Positions 46,137-54,260 of a DNA stretch of 64,000 bases are shown one piece after another. This DNA comes from SAR202 cluster bacterium (GTDB lineage Bacteria > Chloroflexota > Dehalococcoidia > UBA6926 > VFHL01): contig VFHL01000002.1 of the NCBI GenBank assembly GCA_009392005.1, positions 169,068 to 233,067 on the forward strand, read 5' to 3'. A program made the translations under genes and the position numbers. The notes under the pieces were generated by a model. It ran no database searches. It was not told the origin of the DNA and worked only from the letters and a program-made list of their open reading frames with translations. Within the stretch, counting starts at the first letter, position 1. Every line of letters starts with the position of its first letter.

Positions 46137-47984
46137 ATGCGTAAACTGATGAGGTATGTAATACCAACAACCATGCTTGTTGCGCTCGGCGTCCTTGTCG
46201 CGGCATGCGCCCCGGCAGCGGACCCCACTGCAACAACTGCGCCCCCAACGGCGACAACAGCTCCGGTAGCTACAAAGGCTCCGGCTAAAGCGGCAGCCAC
46301 GGCGGCCCCAGCGAAAACAACAACGACATCAACAGCGCCGTCAGATGGGAAATATCCCGCGTCTGTTGCCGTGGTAGATACACCAGCACCAAATCCGAAT
46401 GCACAATCAGGTGGCGTGTTCCGGTGGCTCGACCGCGTTGGCGCATCTGACTGGAGTGGTTGGGAAGGCGCAGCCTCCGAACCACGTTATTCCAGCCCCG
46501 CATATGACACACTCTTCGAATTCAACGCTTTTGAGGAATGGGGATCCCAGGAAATCCTTCCGAAGCTCGCCACCGACTGGTGGGTGAATGAAGATGGAAC
46601 TGAATGGACACTCAAACTCAAGGAAGCAAACTTCGACTGGGATGGAACAACTAAGGCTTTCATCTGTGAAGATGCGAAGTTCATGATCGATACAATCCGT
46701 CTCGGCAACGACGACACAGGAGATGAACTCCGTCGCAGCCCACGTGCTGGATACGTCCAACGTGTCAGCGACACAGCATGTGTCGACGATCGCACATTAA
46801 CCATCTCGACAGATGGTGTCCTTCCATCCCTCCCCGCATCCCTCGCGATGGGATACTTCCAGATCCGCGACAAAGATTACTTCGGAGGGAACCTCGAAAA
46901 GATGCTGGATGACATCGGACCAGAAATTGGACCGTACTTGTACGACCGATATCAGCCCGATGAGATCCTCCGGTTCGTTCGAAACCCGAATTACCACAAC
47001 CAGCCATATCCATACTTGGATGCGGTAGAATTCAAGATTCTCGGTTCCAGTACAGCCCGCGACGCAGCCTTCCGTGTTGGTCGTGGAGAGCACGCTGTTA
47101 TGGGAACAGGGACTTCGCTACAGGCGAAGGAAGATGGATTCCTAGAACATACAGACTTAATTAACACACACGGCGGACGTTACGTTCAGGCAAACTTCAC
47201 ACGAGAACCATGGAATGATCCTCGGTTCTCCCAGGCCCTCCGCTGTGCTCTTGATTCACAAAAGGCAATCGATACCGGATATGATGGCTTTGGCTTCTAT
47301 GGTGGTATCTTTAGCGGACTCGAGGCTATCTCCGGTCACTCCAAGTGGCAATTGTCGGACCAAGAAATCTACGACATCTCTTTCTGCCATGACGTTCGAA
47401 ACCCAATCGAAGAGCGGCAGCAAAAGGCCCGTGACCTCCTGAAAGAGTTAGGATTCGACGAGAATAACCCCGCAGAGCCATACACATACATCTGGACTCC
47501 TGCTAGCCCGTCCTACTTCTGGCCATCCATGTTGGACGACCTCGCAAAGGTCAACATTCTTCCTGACTGGGAACCAATGGAGACTGCTCGAGCGTACGAC
47601 AAGAACTACGCCGGTGAGTTCGACTTCAACTTCTGGAGTTACAGCGTGGCGCGTGCTGATGCGGATACCTGGCTCTTCGAACATTACATCAGCCACTCCG
47701 ACCGTAACTACGGCAAGTACACCAACCTCGAAACAGACGCAATGATCGACTTGCAATCCCGAACCCTTGATCCGAATGAGCGCATGAAGATCATTAACGA
47801 CATCGAGACAATCCTGCTCAGAGACAACGCGAAGATCGTCCTGTCTCACTACGGTTCCATGTACTTCTGGGCCCCTTGGGTTCACGACTGGAGATATTCC
47901 ATTGGAACCACTGGTGCAACACTGTATCGGATGGAACGCGTGTGGATCGATTCCGCTAAGAGGGCAGAACTCGGTAAAGACTAA
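46137..47984 (+). CDS. Family-5 (DppA/OppA-like) ABC substrate-binding lipoprotein, copy A
   Basis: A 615-residue exported lipoprotein. The signal ends in a lipobox LVAAC, then a Thr/Ala/Pro-rich tether (about 25-80), and then the SBP_bac_5 fold (GGVFRWLDR; LATDWWVNEDGTEWTLKLKE; IGPYLYDRYQPDEILRFVRNPNYH). Such proteins bind oligopeptides, opines or glycosides. Many codons end in C, unlike the neighbours, suggesting high expression. There is no permease or ATPase gene nearby. Residues 15-584 are identical to copy B, but the signal peptide and the last ~30 residues (WRYSIGTTGATLYRMERVW...) differ. TTGGAGGAG precedes the ATG. Confidence 0.92.
   Translation: MRKLMRYVIPTTMLVALGVLVAACAPAADPTATTAPPTATTAPVATKAPAKAAATAAPAKTTTTSTAPSDGKYPASVAVVDTPAPNPNAQSGGVFRWLDRVGASDWSGWEGAASEPRYSSPAYDTLFEFNAFEEWGSQEILPKLATDWWVNEDGTEWTLKLKEANFDWDGTTKAFICEDAKFMIDTIRLGNDDTGDELRRSPRAGYVQRVSDTACVDDRTLTISTDGVLPSLPASLAMGYFQIRDKDYFGGNLEKMLDDIGPEIGPYLYDRYQPDEILRFVRNPNYHNQPYPYLDAVEFKILGSSTARDAAFRVGRGEHAVMGTGTSLQAKEDGFLEHTDLINTHGGRYVQANFTREPWNDPRFSQALRCALDSQKAIDTGYDGFGFYGGIFSGLEAISGHSKWQLSDQEIYDISFCHDVRNPIEERQQKARDLLKELGFDENNPAEPYTYIWTPASPSYFWPSMLDDLAKVNILPDWEPMETARAYDKNYAGEFDFNFWSYSVARADADTWLFEHYISHSDRNYGKYTNLETDAMIDLQSRTLDPNERMKIINDIETILLRDNAKIVLSHYGSMYFWAPWVHDWRYSIGTTGATLYRMERVWIDSAKRAELGKD
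46180..47887 (+). repeat. 1,708-bp direct repeat, unit A
   Basis: Identical by eye to 48412-50119 (constant offset of 2,232 bases). No mismatch was noticed, and open frames in other frames on both strands are the same too. It starts at TTGCGCTCGGC in the signal-peptide codons and ends at TTCACGA, 97 bases before the stop. Confidence 0.9.
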
Positions 47985-48036
47985 AATCAACTTATGGATC
48001 TCGGTTAAAACATAACCGCTATCCAGTAAGAAACTA

Positions 48037-48070
48037 AAAGGGGTAGAGCTTCAGGAAGTTCTGCCCCTTT
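48037..48070 (+). terminator. Rho-independent terminator after copy A
   Basis: A long stem AAAGGGGTAGAGCTT / AAGTTCTGCCCCTTT (with G-U pairs) with a short loop, 52 bases past the stop; a T-rich tail follows. Confidence 0.8.
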
Positions 48071-48269
48071 CTATTTCGGTGCAGTTTTCCCAAAAACATG
48101 CCCCAGAACTCCCATTCTTCTTTCATCCACATTACACTTGTTATGTTTAGCATCCAGAATCAAAGACCAAATCTACCCACTATCGTTGACTCAAATACAC
48201 AAGTCATGCTCGCGAAAGTACCTTTTAGGCGCATTAACATAATGCTATTTAATTCCTGAAATATATGTC

Positions 48270-48297
48270 TTGACACATTGTATAGATCGTGTAAAAT
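48270..48297 (+). promoter_or_regulatory. Promoter of binding-protein copy B
   Basis: TTGACA (48270-48275), 16-base spacer, TAAAAT (48292-48297). The leader is about 64 bases. It differs from the copy A promoter, so the two genes can be expressed separately. Confidence 0.65.
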
Positions 48298-48368
48298 CGC
48301 CGACAGACTCGCGTATTCTGCTTCAGAAACGCGTACGTAATCTATATAGGGAAAACGGGAGGGATTGG

Positions 48369-50216
48369 ATGCGCAAAATAAAGGTATTATTTAATCCAGT
48401 CGTCTTGTTGATTGCGCTCGGCGTCCTTGTCGCGGCATGCGCCCCGGCAGCGGACCCCACTGCAACAACTGCGCCCCCAACGGCGACAACAGCTCCGGTA
48501 GCTACAAAGGCTCCGGCTAAAGCGGCAGCCACGGCGGCCCCAGCGAAAACAACAACGACATCAACAGCGCCGTCAGATGGGAAATATCCCGCGTCTGTTG
48601 CCGTGGTAGATACACCAGCACCAAATCCGAATGCACAATCAGGTGGCGTGTTCCGGTGGCTCGACCGCGTTGGCGCATCTGACTGGAGTGGTTGGGAAGG
48701 CGCAGCCTCCGAACCACGTTATTCCAGCCCCGCATATGACACACTCTTCGAATTCAACGCTTTTGAGGAATGGGGATCCCAGGAAATCCTTCCGAAGCTC
48801 GCCACCGACTGGTGGGTGAATGAAGATGGAACTGAATGGACACTCAAACTCAAGGAAGCAAACTTCGACTGGGATGGAACAACTAAGGCTTTCATCTGTG
48901 AAGATGCGAAGTTCATGATCGATACAATCCGTCTCGGCAACGACGACACAGGAGATGAACTCCGTCGCAGCCCACGTGCTGGATACGTCCAACGTGTCAG
49001 CGACACAGCATGTGTCGACGATCGCACATTAACCATCTCGACAGATGGTGTCCTTCCATCCCTCCCCGCATCCCTCGCGATGGGATACTTCCAGATCCGC
49101 GACAAAGATTACTTCGGAGGGAACCTCGAAAAGATGCTGGATGACATCGGACCAGAAATTGGACCGTACTTGTACGACCGATATCAGCCCGATGAGATCC
49201 TCCGGTTCGTTCGAAACCCGAATTACCACAACCAGCCATATCCATACTTGGATGCGGTAGAATTCAAGATTCTCGGTTCCAGTACAGCCCGCGACGCAGC
49301 CTTCCGTGTTGGTCGTGGAGAGCACGCTGTTATGGGAACAGGGACTTCGCTACAGGCGAAGGAAGATGGATTCCTAGAACATACAGACTTAATTAACACA
49401 CACGGCGGACGTTACGTTCAGGCAAACTTCACACGAGAACCATGGAATGATCCTCGGTTCTCCCAGGCCCTCCGCTGTGCTCTTGATTCACAAAAGGCAA
49501 TCGATACCGGATATGATGGCTTTGGCTTCTATGGTGGTATCTTTAGCGGACTCGAGGCTATCTCCGGTCACTCCAAGTGGCAATTGTCGGACCAAGAAAT
49601 CTACGACATCTCTTTCTGCCATGACGTTCGAAACCCAATCGAAGAGCGGCAGCAAAAGGCCCGTGACCTCCTGAAAGAGTTAGGATTCGACGAGAATAAC
49701 CCCGCAGAGCCATACACATACATCTGGACTCCTGCTAGCCCGTCCTACTTCTGGCCATCCATGTTGGACGACCTCGCAAAGGTCAACATTCTTCCTGACT
49801 GGGAACCAATGGAGACTGCTCGAGCGTACGACAAGAACTACGCCGGTGAGTTCGACTTCAACTTCTGGAGTTACAGCGTGGCGCGTGCTGATGCGGATAC
49901 CTGGCTCTTCGAACATTACATCAGCCACTCCGACCGTAACTACGGCAAGTACACCAACCTCGAAACAGACGCAATGATCGACTTGCAATCCCGAACCCTT
50001 GATCCGAATGAGCGCATGAAGATCATTAACGACATCGAGACAATCCTGCTCAGAGACAACGCGAAGATCGTCCTGTCTCACTACGGTTCCATGTACTTCT
50101 GGGCCCCTTGGGTTCACGATTTCCACCAGGCAATCGGCACCACTGGAGCCACGCAGTACCGGATGGAGCGTGTCTGGATTGATGCCGCTAAGAGGGCAGA
50201 ACTCGGTAAGGACTAA
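48369..50216 (+). CDS. Family-5 ABC substrate-binding lipoprotein, copy B
   Basis: 615 residues and the same architecture as copy A: signal peptide RKIKVLFNPVVLLIALGVLVAAC with lipobox, Thr/Ala/Pro tether, SBP_bac_5 domain. ATG 48369 has GGGAGGG (48357-48363) five bases upstream; the open frame reaches back to 48270 without a ribosome site. The C-terminal end reads FHQAIGTTGATQYRMERVWIDAAKRAELGKD, about 24% different from copy A at the DNA level over the last 97 bases, whereas the preceding 1,708 bases look identical. It has its own promoter and terminator. Ligand unknown. Confidence 0.92.
   Translation: MRKIKVLFNPVVLLIALGVLVAACAPAADPTATTAPPTATTAPVATKAPAKAAATAAPAKTTTTSTAPSDGKYPASVAVVDTPAPNPNAQSGGVFRWLDRVGASDWSGWEGAASEPRYSSPAYDTLFEFNAFEEWGSQEILPKLATDWWVNEDGTEWTLKLKEANFDWDGTTKAFICEDAKFMIDTIRLGNDDTGDELRRSPRAGYVQRVSDTACVDDRTLTISTDGVLPSLPASLAMGYFQIRDKDYFGGNLEKMLDDIGPEIGPYLYDRYQPDEILRFVRNPNYHNQPYPYLDAVEFKILGSSTARDAAFRVGRGEHAVMGTGTSLQAKEDGFLEHTDLINTHGGRYVQANFTREPWNDPRFSQALRCALDSQKAIDTGYDGFGFYGGIFSGLEAISGHSKWQLSDQEIYDISFCHDVRNPIEERQQKARDLLKELGFDENNPAEPYTYIWTPASPSYFWPSMLDDLAKVNILPDWEPMETARAYDKNYAGEFDFNFWSYSVARADADTWLFEHYISHSDRNYGKYTNLETDAMIDLQSRTLDPNERMKIINDIETILLRDNAKIVLSHYGSMYFWAPWVHDFHQAIGTTGATQYRMERVWIDAAKRAELGKD
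48412..50119 (+). repeat. 1,708-bp direct repeat, unit B
   Basis: The second copy of the block at 46180-47887. Both flanks diverge abruptly inside homologous coding sequence, the pattern expected of gene conversion or of an assembly collapse. Confidence 0.9.
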
Positions 50217-50289
50217 CATTCGTACTTCTCGATAGCGTCAGAATCTGGCGAGCAATCGCTTTTTCTGACATATCGGTTAATCGAGAGTC

Positions 50290-50324
50290 AACGGCCGCCT
50301 CACCTGTGAGGCGGCCGTTTTTTT
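50290..50324 (+). terminator. Strong rho-independent terminator after copy B
   Basis: A perfect 14-base stem (50290-50303 with 50306-50319; AACGGCCGCCTCAC and its complement) and a run of seven T, 73 bases past the stop. Confidence 0.93.
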
Positions 50325-50348
50325 ATCTTTTCTTTAACGCATAATTTG

Positions 50349-50399
50349 TTGACACAAACAAGAACATGTGTTCTAATACGAACATATGTTCTTGTTTGT
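50349..50399 (+). promoter_or_regulatory. Promoter with two SOS-like palindromes within a 46-base inverted repeat
   Basis: -35 TTGACA (50349-50354), 17-base spacer, -10 TCTAAT (50372-50377). GAACATGTGTTC (50362-50373) fills the spacer up to the -10, and GAACATATGTTC (50380-50391) covers the expected start. Their centres are 18 bases apart. Both match GAAC-N4-GTTC, the Gram-positive LexA (DinR) box core. A further 14-base perfect inverted repeat (50354-50367 with 50386-50399) encloses them. Confidence 0.8.
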
Positions 50400-50445
50400 T
50401 TATAGTGTAACGTCAATGAAATCGTTCGAGAAAGGATACCTTACA

Positions 50446-50733
50446 ATGAATCGCAATCCCGTTAAACGCCGAGATGCTTTGCCTGAAGATGCTACATACC
50501 GTGACACAGGTTGCGGAGATGGATGTACCCAATCCCTCGAGTGTCCATTTCCACGTTGCCTCCACGATGAGCCACGGCTGTCACTCACAATAAAACAGAC
50601 CAAACGAGATAGAGAAGTACGCACAGTTCAACAACTAGAAGGCCTTGACATAAAAGAATTATCTCTCCGCTTTGGCGTCAGTTCACGCACTATCCACCGC
50701 ATCCTAGCTCGTACTCGTTTAAGGCCGACCTAG
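50446..50733 (+). CDS. Small Cys-cluster plus helix-turn-helix protein
   Basis: A 95-residue protein in two parts. Residues 20-42 hold four Cys in TGCGDGCTQSLECPFPRC (spacing C-x3-C-x5-C-x4-C), a likely zinc or Fe-S site, followed by LHDEP. Residues 65-92 form a homeodomain-like helix-turn-helix (IKELSLRFGVSSRTIHRILARTR). From memory, similar 'C..CPLPxCRYDEP' plus HTH proteins recur in Chloroflexota genomes without a known function. ATG 50446 has AAGGA nine bases upstream; the frame is open from 50386. The strongly palindromic promoter suggests a regulated, perhaps self-regulated, transcription factor. Its stop abuts the stop of the convergent Urc4-like gene with no gap. Confidence 0.75.
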   Translation: MNRNPVKRRDALPEDATYRDTGCGDGCTQSLECPFPRCLHDEPRLSLTIKQTKRDREVRTVQQLEGLDIKELSLRFGVSSRTIHRILARTRLRPT

Positions 50734-51957
50734 CTAAAACAAGGTACCATCTAGATTTATTTTGAAAGGCGGCTCTCCATTAAGACGCAAATTGCGTGCA
50801 ATTTTTCGTCCTGCTGCCCAAGATCCACCCTGAAGAAATTGTCCCATCGTGAGATCTAGTTGTTGATCGCTCGTTAAAAGTTCGACTACTAACGGTCTTA
50901 GCCTATCAAGAAACCCAATTGTCAAAGCACGCCACTCAATCACAAATTCAGACGAGATATCCAGCCCCACCTCAGTTGGCGACACTGACTTTACTTTTAG
51001 GACGTCACTATCTATGAACAAGCCTCCATTGCGATATTCAGGTAGGCCTGTAAGCCTTTCTACATCAACTACTTCTAAGCCGAAACGCTCTAGAGGCTCC
51101 AAAAGAGAATACGTTAACCACTGTAAAATCTTGTGAAAGGGTACTAAACCAAGTGGATTAGTATCAGATTCAACAGCCTTATGCCTCCAAATATCTCCAA
51201 CAAGAGCGCTATCAGGAGAATTCTCCTTTACCCATAGAGCGCTAAAGCTAGTAACCAATGTTGCAAAAATGTTTTCCGTTGAGACAATATTATTCGCACT
51301 CAGAGACACGAGTTCATCTGCTAAGTGTCCTAACCGTCTCATCCCATTTCGCTGAAATAGCGAGTCTGTTTCAACTATTGTTCCTAATTTGTTAACTAAT
51401 TTGACTCGATTTTCAAAGCCAATCAGCTCATTATCCTCACGGATTTGAAACTCATCTGCTAATGCCTTCTCCGATAGGGCCTGAAGAGTGCGGCCATCTA
51501 CGTAGCACGGTTTATCAAGAAAAGGGGAATAAAGCCCACCCCGATAACAATTAAAAGAAGCAGCGGCAAGCCCTTCTGATCTTGAATAATGGCTTTTCGT
51601 ATTGTCGTCGTAGTACGACCAATCTGCTCCAGCGCCACCATCTAAAAACACTGAAGTAATTATGAGCTCAATTTGCTTCCTAAGCTGTTCGATATTTCCT
51701 TTGGTCCCATCATCAAAATACGCCTCATACAAATCGGTGTTACTCAACAAAAAATGCCGTATTCTTGAGTGAAGAGGAATATTCAAATCTGGATAGTTTT
51801 CTCTTATGACCTCAGCCACAAACGAGGCAGTATGAGATAGTCTTGAGTAGTCTATTTGAAAGTAGTCAGAATACCCATTAGATACAAAATCGAATAGTTT
51901 TTCCGACTCTGCTCGTATTGCTGCTAATTCATAATATTGTTTTGTTGTTGCTCTCAA
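50734..51957 (-). CDS. DUF1688 / Urc4-like protein (uracil catabolism URC pathway)
   Basis: 407 residues. The DUF1688 pattern is clear: DGGAGADWSYYDDNTK, SRSEGLAAASFNCYRGGLYS, FQ-type DEFQIREDNELIGFENRVKL, GDIWRH, and VPFHKILQWLTYSLLEP followed by LTGLPEYRNGGLFID. In fungi the family member Urc4/Urg3 is needed to use uracil through the URC (ring-opening to urea) pathway; its chemistry is not established. The start is TTG at 51957, with no better start found. Other URC genes (urc1 GTP-cyclohydrolase-II-like, upp) are not seen in the window. AT-rich codons contrast with the adjacent binding proteins. Confidence 0.85.
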   Translation of the reverse strand: MRATTKQYYELAAIRAESEKLFDFVSNGYSDYFQIDYSRLSHTASFVAEVIRENYPDLNIPLHSRIRHFLLSNTDLYEAYFDDGTKGNIEQLRKQIELIITSVFLDGGAGADWSYYDDNTKSHYSRSEGLAAASFNCYRGGLYSPFLDKPCYVDGRTLQALSEKALADEFQIREDNELIGFENRVKLVNKLGTIVETDSLFQRNGMRRLGHLADELVSLSANNIVSTENIFATLVTSFSALWVKENSPDSALVGDIWRHKAVESDTNPLGLVPFHKILQWLTYSLLEPLERFGLEVVDVERLTGLPEYRNGGLFIDSDVLKVKSVSPTEVGLDISSEFVIEWRALTIGFLDRLRPLVVELLTSDQQLDLTMGQFLQGGSWAAGRKIARNLRLNGEPPFKINLDGTLF

Positions 51958-52079
51958 AATATATCCGTCATCTTTATTGTTGAAAATTAATCAACTCAAT
52001 CATTCCAAAAAACAAATTAGGTTACAATTTTATTGCTATATTACTATCTCGCAACGCCATTTAGATAGGAGTCTTTATC

Positions 52080-52250
52080 GTGGACGAGTTCAGAAAATTT
52101 TGGGACGAAGGGACTCTAGTTGATCAAGTATCTGATCACCATTTCTTTCATGACATCCTGTCAGGTGCCCTAAAGCAAGAGATTTTTCTTCATTATCTGA
52201 ATTTAGAGTTTGATTTTGTGAAGACGGCTGCCCAAGGAAAAGCGGCATAA
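52080..52250 (+). CDS. 56-residue TenA-like N-terminal mini-protein
   Basis: A short frame with a GTG start and AGGAG (52067-52071) eight bases upstream. It reads FRKFWDEGTLVDQVSDHHFF...LSGALKQEIFLHYLNLEFDFVKTAA and resembles the first two helices of TenA-family (thiaminase II/aminopyrimidine hydrolase) proteins: 'W-x-HPF...L-x-DG-x-L-x-x-x-x-F-x-x-YL-x-QD-x-x-F'. It stops after 56 residues, two bases before the kinase gene. It may be a truncated relic or a genuine small protein. Evidence is the ribosome site and the family-like pattern only. Confidence 0.45.
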   Translation: MDEFRKFWDEGTLVDQVSDHHFFHDILSGALKQEIFLHYLNLEFDFVKTAAQGKAA

Positions 52251-52252
52251 TA

Positions 52253-53149
52253 ATGACAACATGTTTTGTAATAGGAAATTCCGCAATCGATAAAACATTT
52301 GTAATCACCAGTCCTCTAACTTTTGGCGCATCAATCTTATCCCAAACAACCCACGAAAGCGTAGGGGGAAAAGGGCTGAATCAAGCAATTGCTCTATCAA
52401 GATGTGACGTCAATACTGAATTTATTTCTGCAATTGGTAACGACCATTCGGGCGAAGTGATTGAGCACGCGTTGCAACAAGAAAACATGAAAAAGCGTTT
52501 GGCAAAGTATTCCATTCCATCTGATCAATCAGTCATCATCCTTAACAAGAGTGGAGACAACGCAATAGTAACATCAGCAAATTGTGCGGCTAAATTAGAT
52601 ATTGATTGGATAAGGAATCACGTTAAACACGGTACTACTGGTGATCATATTTTGCTGCAAGGAAATTTCAGTTATGCGCTCAGTCGTGAAATCTTAATTG
52701 AAGCAAAGAAAAAAAACATGACAACGATCCTCAATCCCTCCCCAATACAATTTCAGTACGACTCCTTATGGGAATTTATTGATTTTGCCGTGCTCAATGA
52801 ATATGAATGCCAGGAACTCAGCAAACACGACAATACCTTTCAAGGAATACAGAAATTATCTGAACTTGGAGTGAAGCACGTTATTGTTACACGCTCTGGA
52901 TCTGATGTGCTACTTTACACGGAAAGTAAATTGCAAACATTTGAGGTGCCTGCCACTAATGTTGTTGATACATCAGGTGCCGGAGACGTCTTCTGCGGGA
53001 TTCTAGTTGGAGCATTATTGCACAAACTAACGATAAACGAATCTATAGAGGCCGCAATTCGTTGTGCATCTCTTTCAACAACTGCAATGGGCACAGTTTC
53101 GTCATATCCAACAGGTACAACAATAAAGTCCATCCTAGGAATCATCTAA
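52253..53149 (+). CDS. PfkB/ribokinase family sugar or nucleoside kinase
   Basis: 298 residues. The N-terminal signature GGKGLNQA is at 38-45. The C-terminal signature DTSGAGDVFCG is at 239-249, with the catalytic base Asp245 and the anion-hole GAG. NPSP and VLNEYECQEL are ribokinase-like. It phosphorylates a sugar, nucleoside or similar alcohol with ATP; the substrate is not readable. It is probably co-transcribed with the TenA-like frame just upstream. Neighbours point to pyrimidine or ribose salvage, by inference only. Confidence 0.88.
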   Translation: MTTCFVIGNSAIDKTFVITSPLTFGASILSQTTHESVGGKGLNQAIALSRCDVNTEFISAIGNDHSGEVIEHALQQENMKKRLAKYSIPSDQSVIILNKSGDNAIVTSANCAAKLDIDWIRNHVKHGTTGDHILLQGNFSYALSREILIEAKKKNMTTILNPSPIQFQYDSLWEFIDFAVLNEYECQELSKHDNTFQGIQKLSELGVKHVIVTRSGSDVLLYTESKLQTFEVPATNVVDTSGAGDVFCGILVGALLHKLTINESIEAAIRCASLSTTAMGTVSSYPTGTTIKSILGII

Positions 53150-53245
53150 GTGGACAACGCAACCTTCAATTACACTACCTCTAGATTTTCAGTGAAATGA
53201 TGATTACTATTAAGCGAAATACAACTATTTCTTCGGAGGGAAGAT

Positions 53246-54127
53246 ATGCCAACAAAGGTAGTTGGTGAGGTCACATGGGCGGTCTTTAGCCTGCCATGGC
53301 TTGTCGCACGCGATGAAGGACTTTTCGCGGAACAAGACCTAGATGTCGAGATTGTTGAGGCAGGTAAAGCAATCAAACCTGATGCACCGATCATTAGCCC
53401 CACAGATGTCAAATCGATCTTAGGCCACCATCCATACGAAAACAATGTGGTGAATACATATTGTGGCTGAGAGGAAGGACAGGTTCGTCGAGCCTATGAT
53501 ACAAAGCGAGCGGGAAAGATAGTTGGCAAATTGCCCTCGATCGCGGTGCAAGCAATCGTTGTCCCTGGCGATTCAACGATCAACCAGCCTCGAGATCTCC
53601 GAAATGAGTTGATTGGAGTCACGTTCCACGCAGGATCGCATTATATGACATTGCGAATGCTAGAAGGATTTATCCAACGTGATGAGATCAATGCAATCCA
53701 CGTCGGAAGCGACCGATACGAAGCACTTTTGCGGGGAGAAGTTGCGGCAGCAACACTAATGGAACCATGGATTTCACTTGCAGAAAAACAAGGTGGCCGT
53801 GTCATTATGGAATCCCATTACCTCAGCTCCGATATTTCTGGACCTGAGCTTGATCAAGAAACGTGGAATGCAATAAACCGAGCAGTTAGAAAAGCAGTAA
53901 AGCGAATCAATGATGACAAACGGAAATACATGCACTATCTCATCGACCAGATCCCGCCACACTTAGGCACACTGGAGCCTGATGACATGAACTTCCATCG
54001 CTTGCGCTATATTGACCCACAGCCTTACACCGAAACTGAATTTAAGGAATCCTATGACTGGATGCTTAGCTGGGGCTTAGCAGCGCCTGGAGCGCGCTAT
54101 GAAGAGTTAGTTGAGAACAGGGTATAG
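53246..54127 (+). pseudogene. NMT1/NitT-TauT-type binding protein interrupted by an in-frame TGA
   Basis: One continuous frame of 294 codons broken only by TGA at 53468-53470. The first part (74 residues, KVVGEVTWAVFSLPWLVARDEGLFAEQDLDVEIVEAG) starts at ATG 53246 with GGAGGG five bases upstream. The rest resumes in the same frame with EEGQVRRAYDTKRAGKIVGKL...QAIVVPGDS...GVTFHAGSHYMTLRMLEGF...TLMEPWISLAEKQGGR. This is the NMT1-like fold that binds thiamine-pyrimidine precursors, taurine or nitrate; it lacks a signal peptide. TGA is a normal stop elsewhere here, and no clear SECIS hairpin follows, so a nonsense mutation or a sequencing error is most likely. Confidence 0.7.
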
Positions 54128-54260
54128 CGATCGAAACGTGCTCCCACAAAAAACTTGTTCTAGCGAATGTTAAACAGCCTCTTGCAATACGAACACCATA
54201 TCGTTTAAGGGGCTCGACTTCACACTCGATGAAATATAGCCCACAAAACGGAAATAATGG

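Noticed and set aside
46407..47990. Several long minus-strand frames in copy A, repeated exactly in copy B
   Set aside because: They are repeated only because the DNA is duplicated; no ribosome sites or family signatures. They were useful as evidence that the two copies match at the nucleotide level.
53465..53495. Possible SECIS after the TGA of the NMT1-like gene (GGCT...AGCC)
   Set aside because: Only a four-base stem, which includes the TGA itself; too weak to support selenocysteine.
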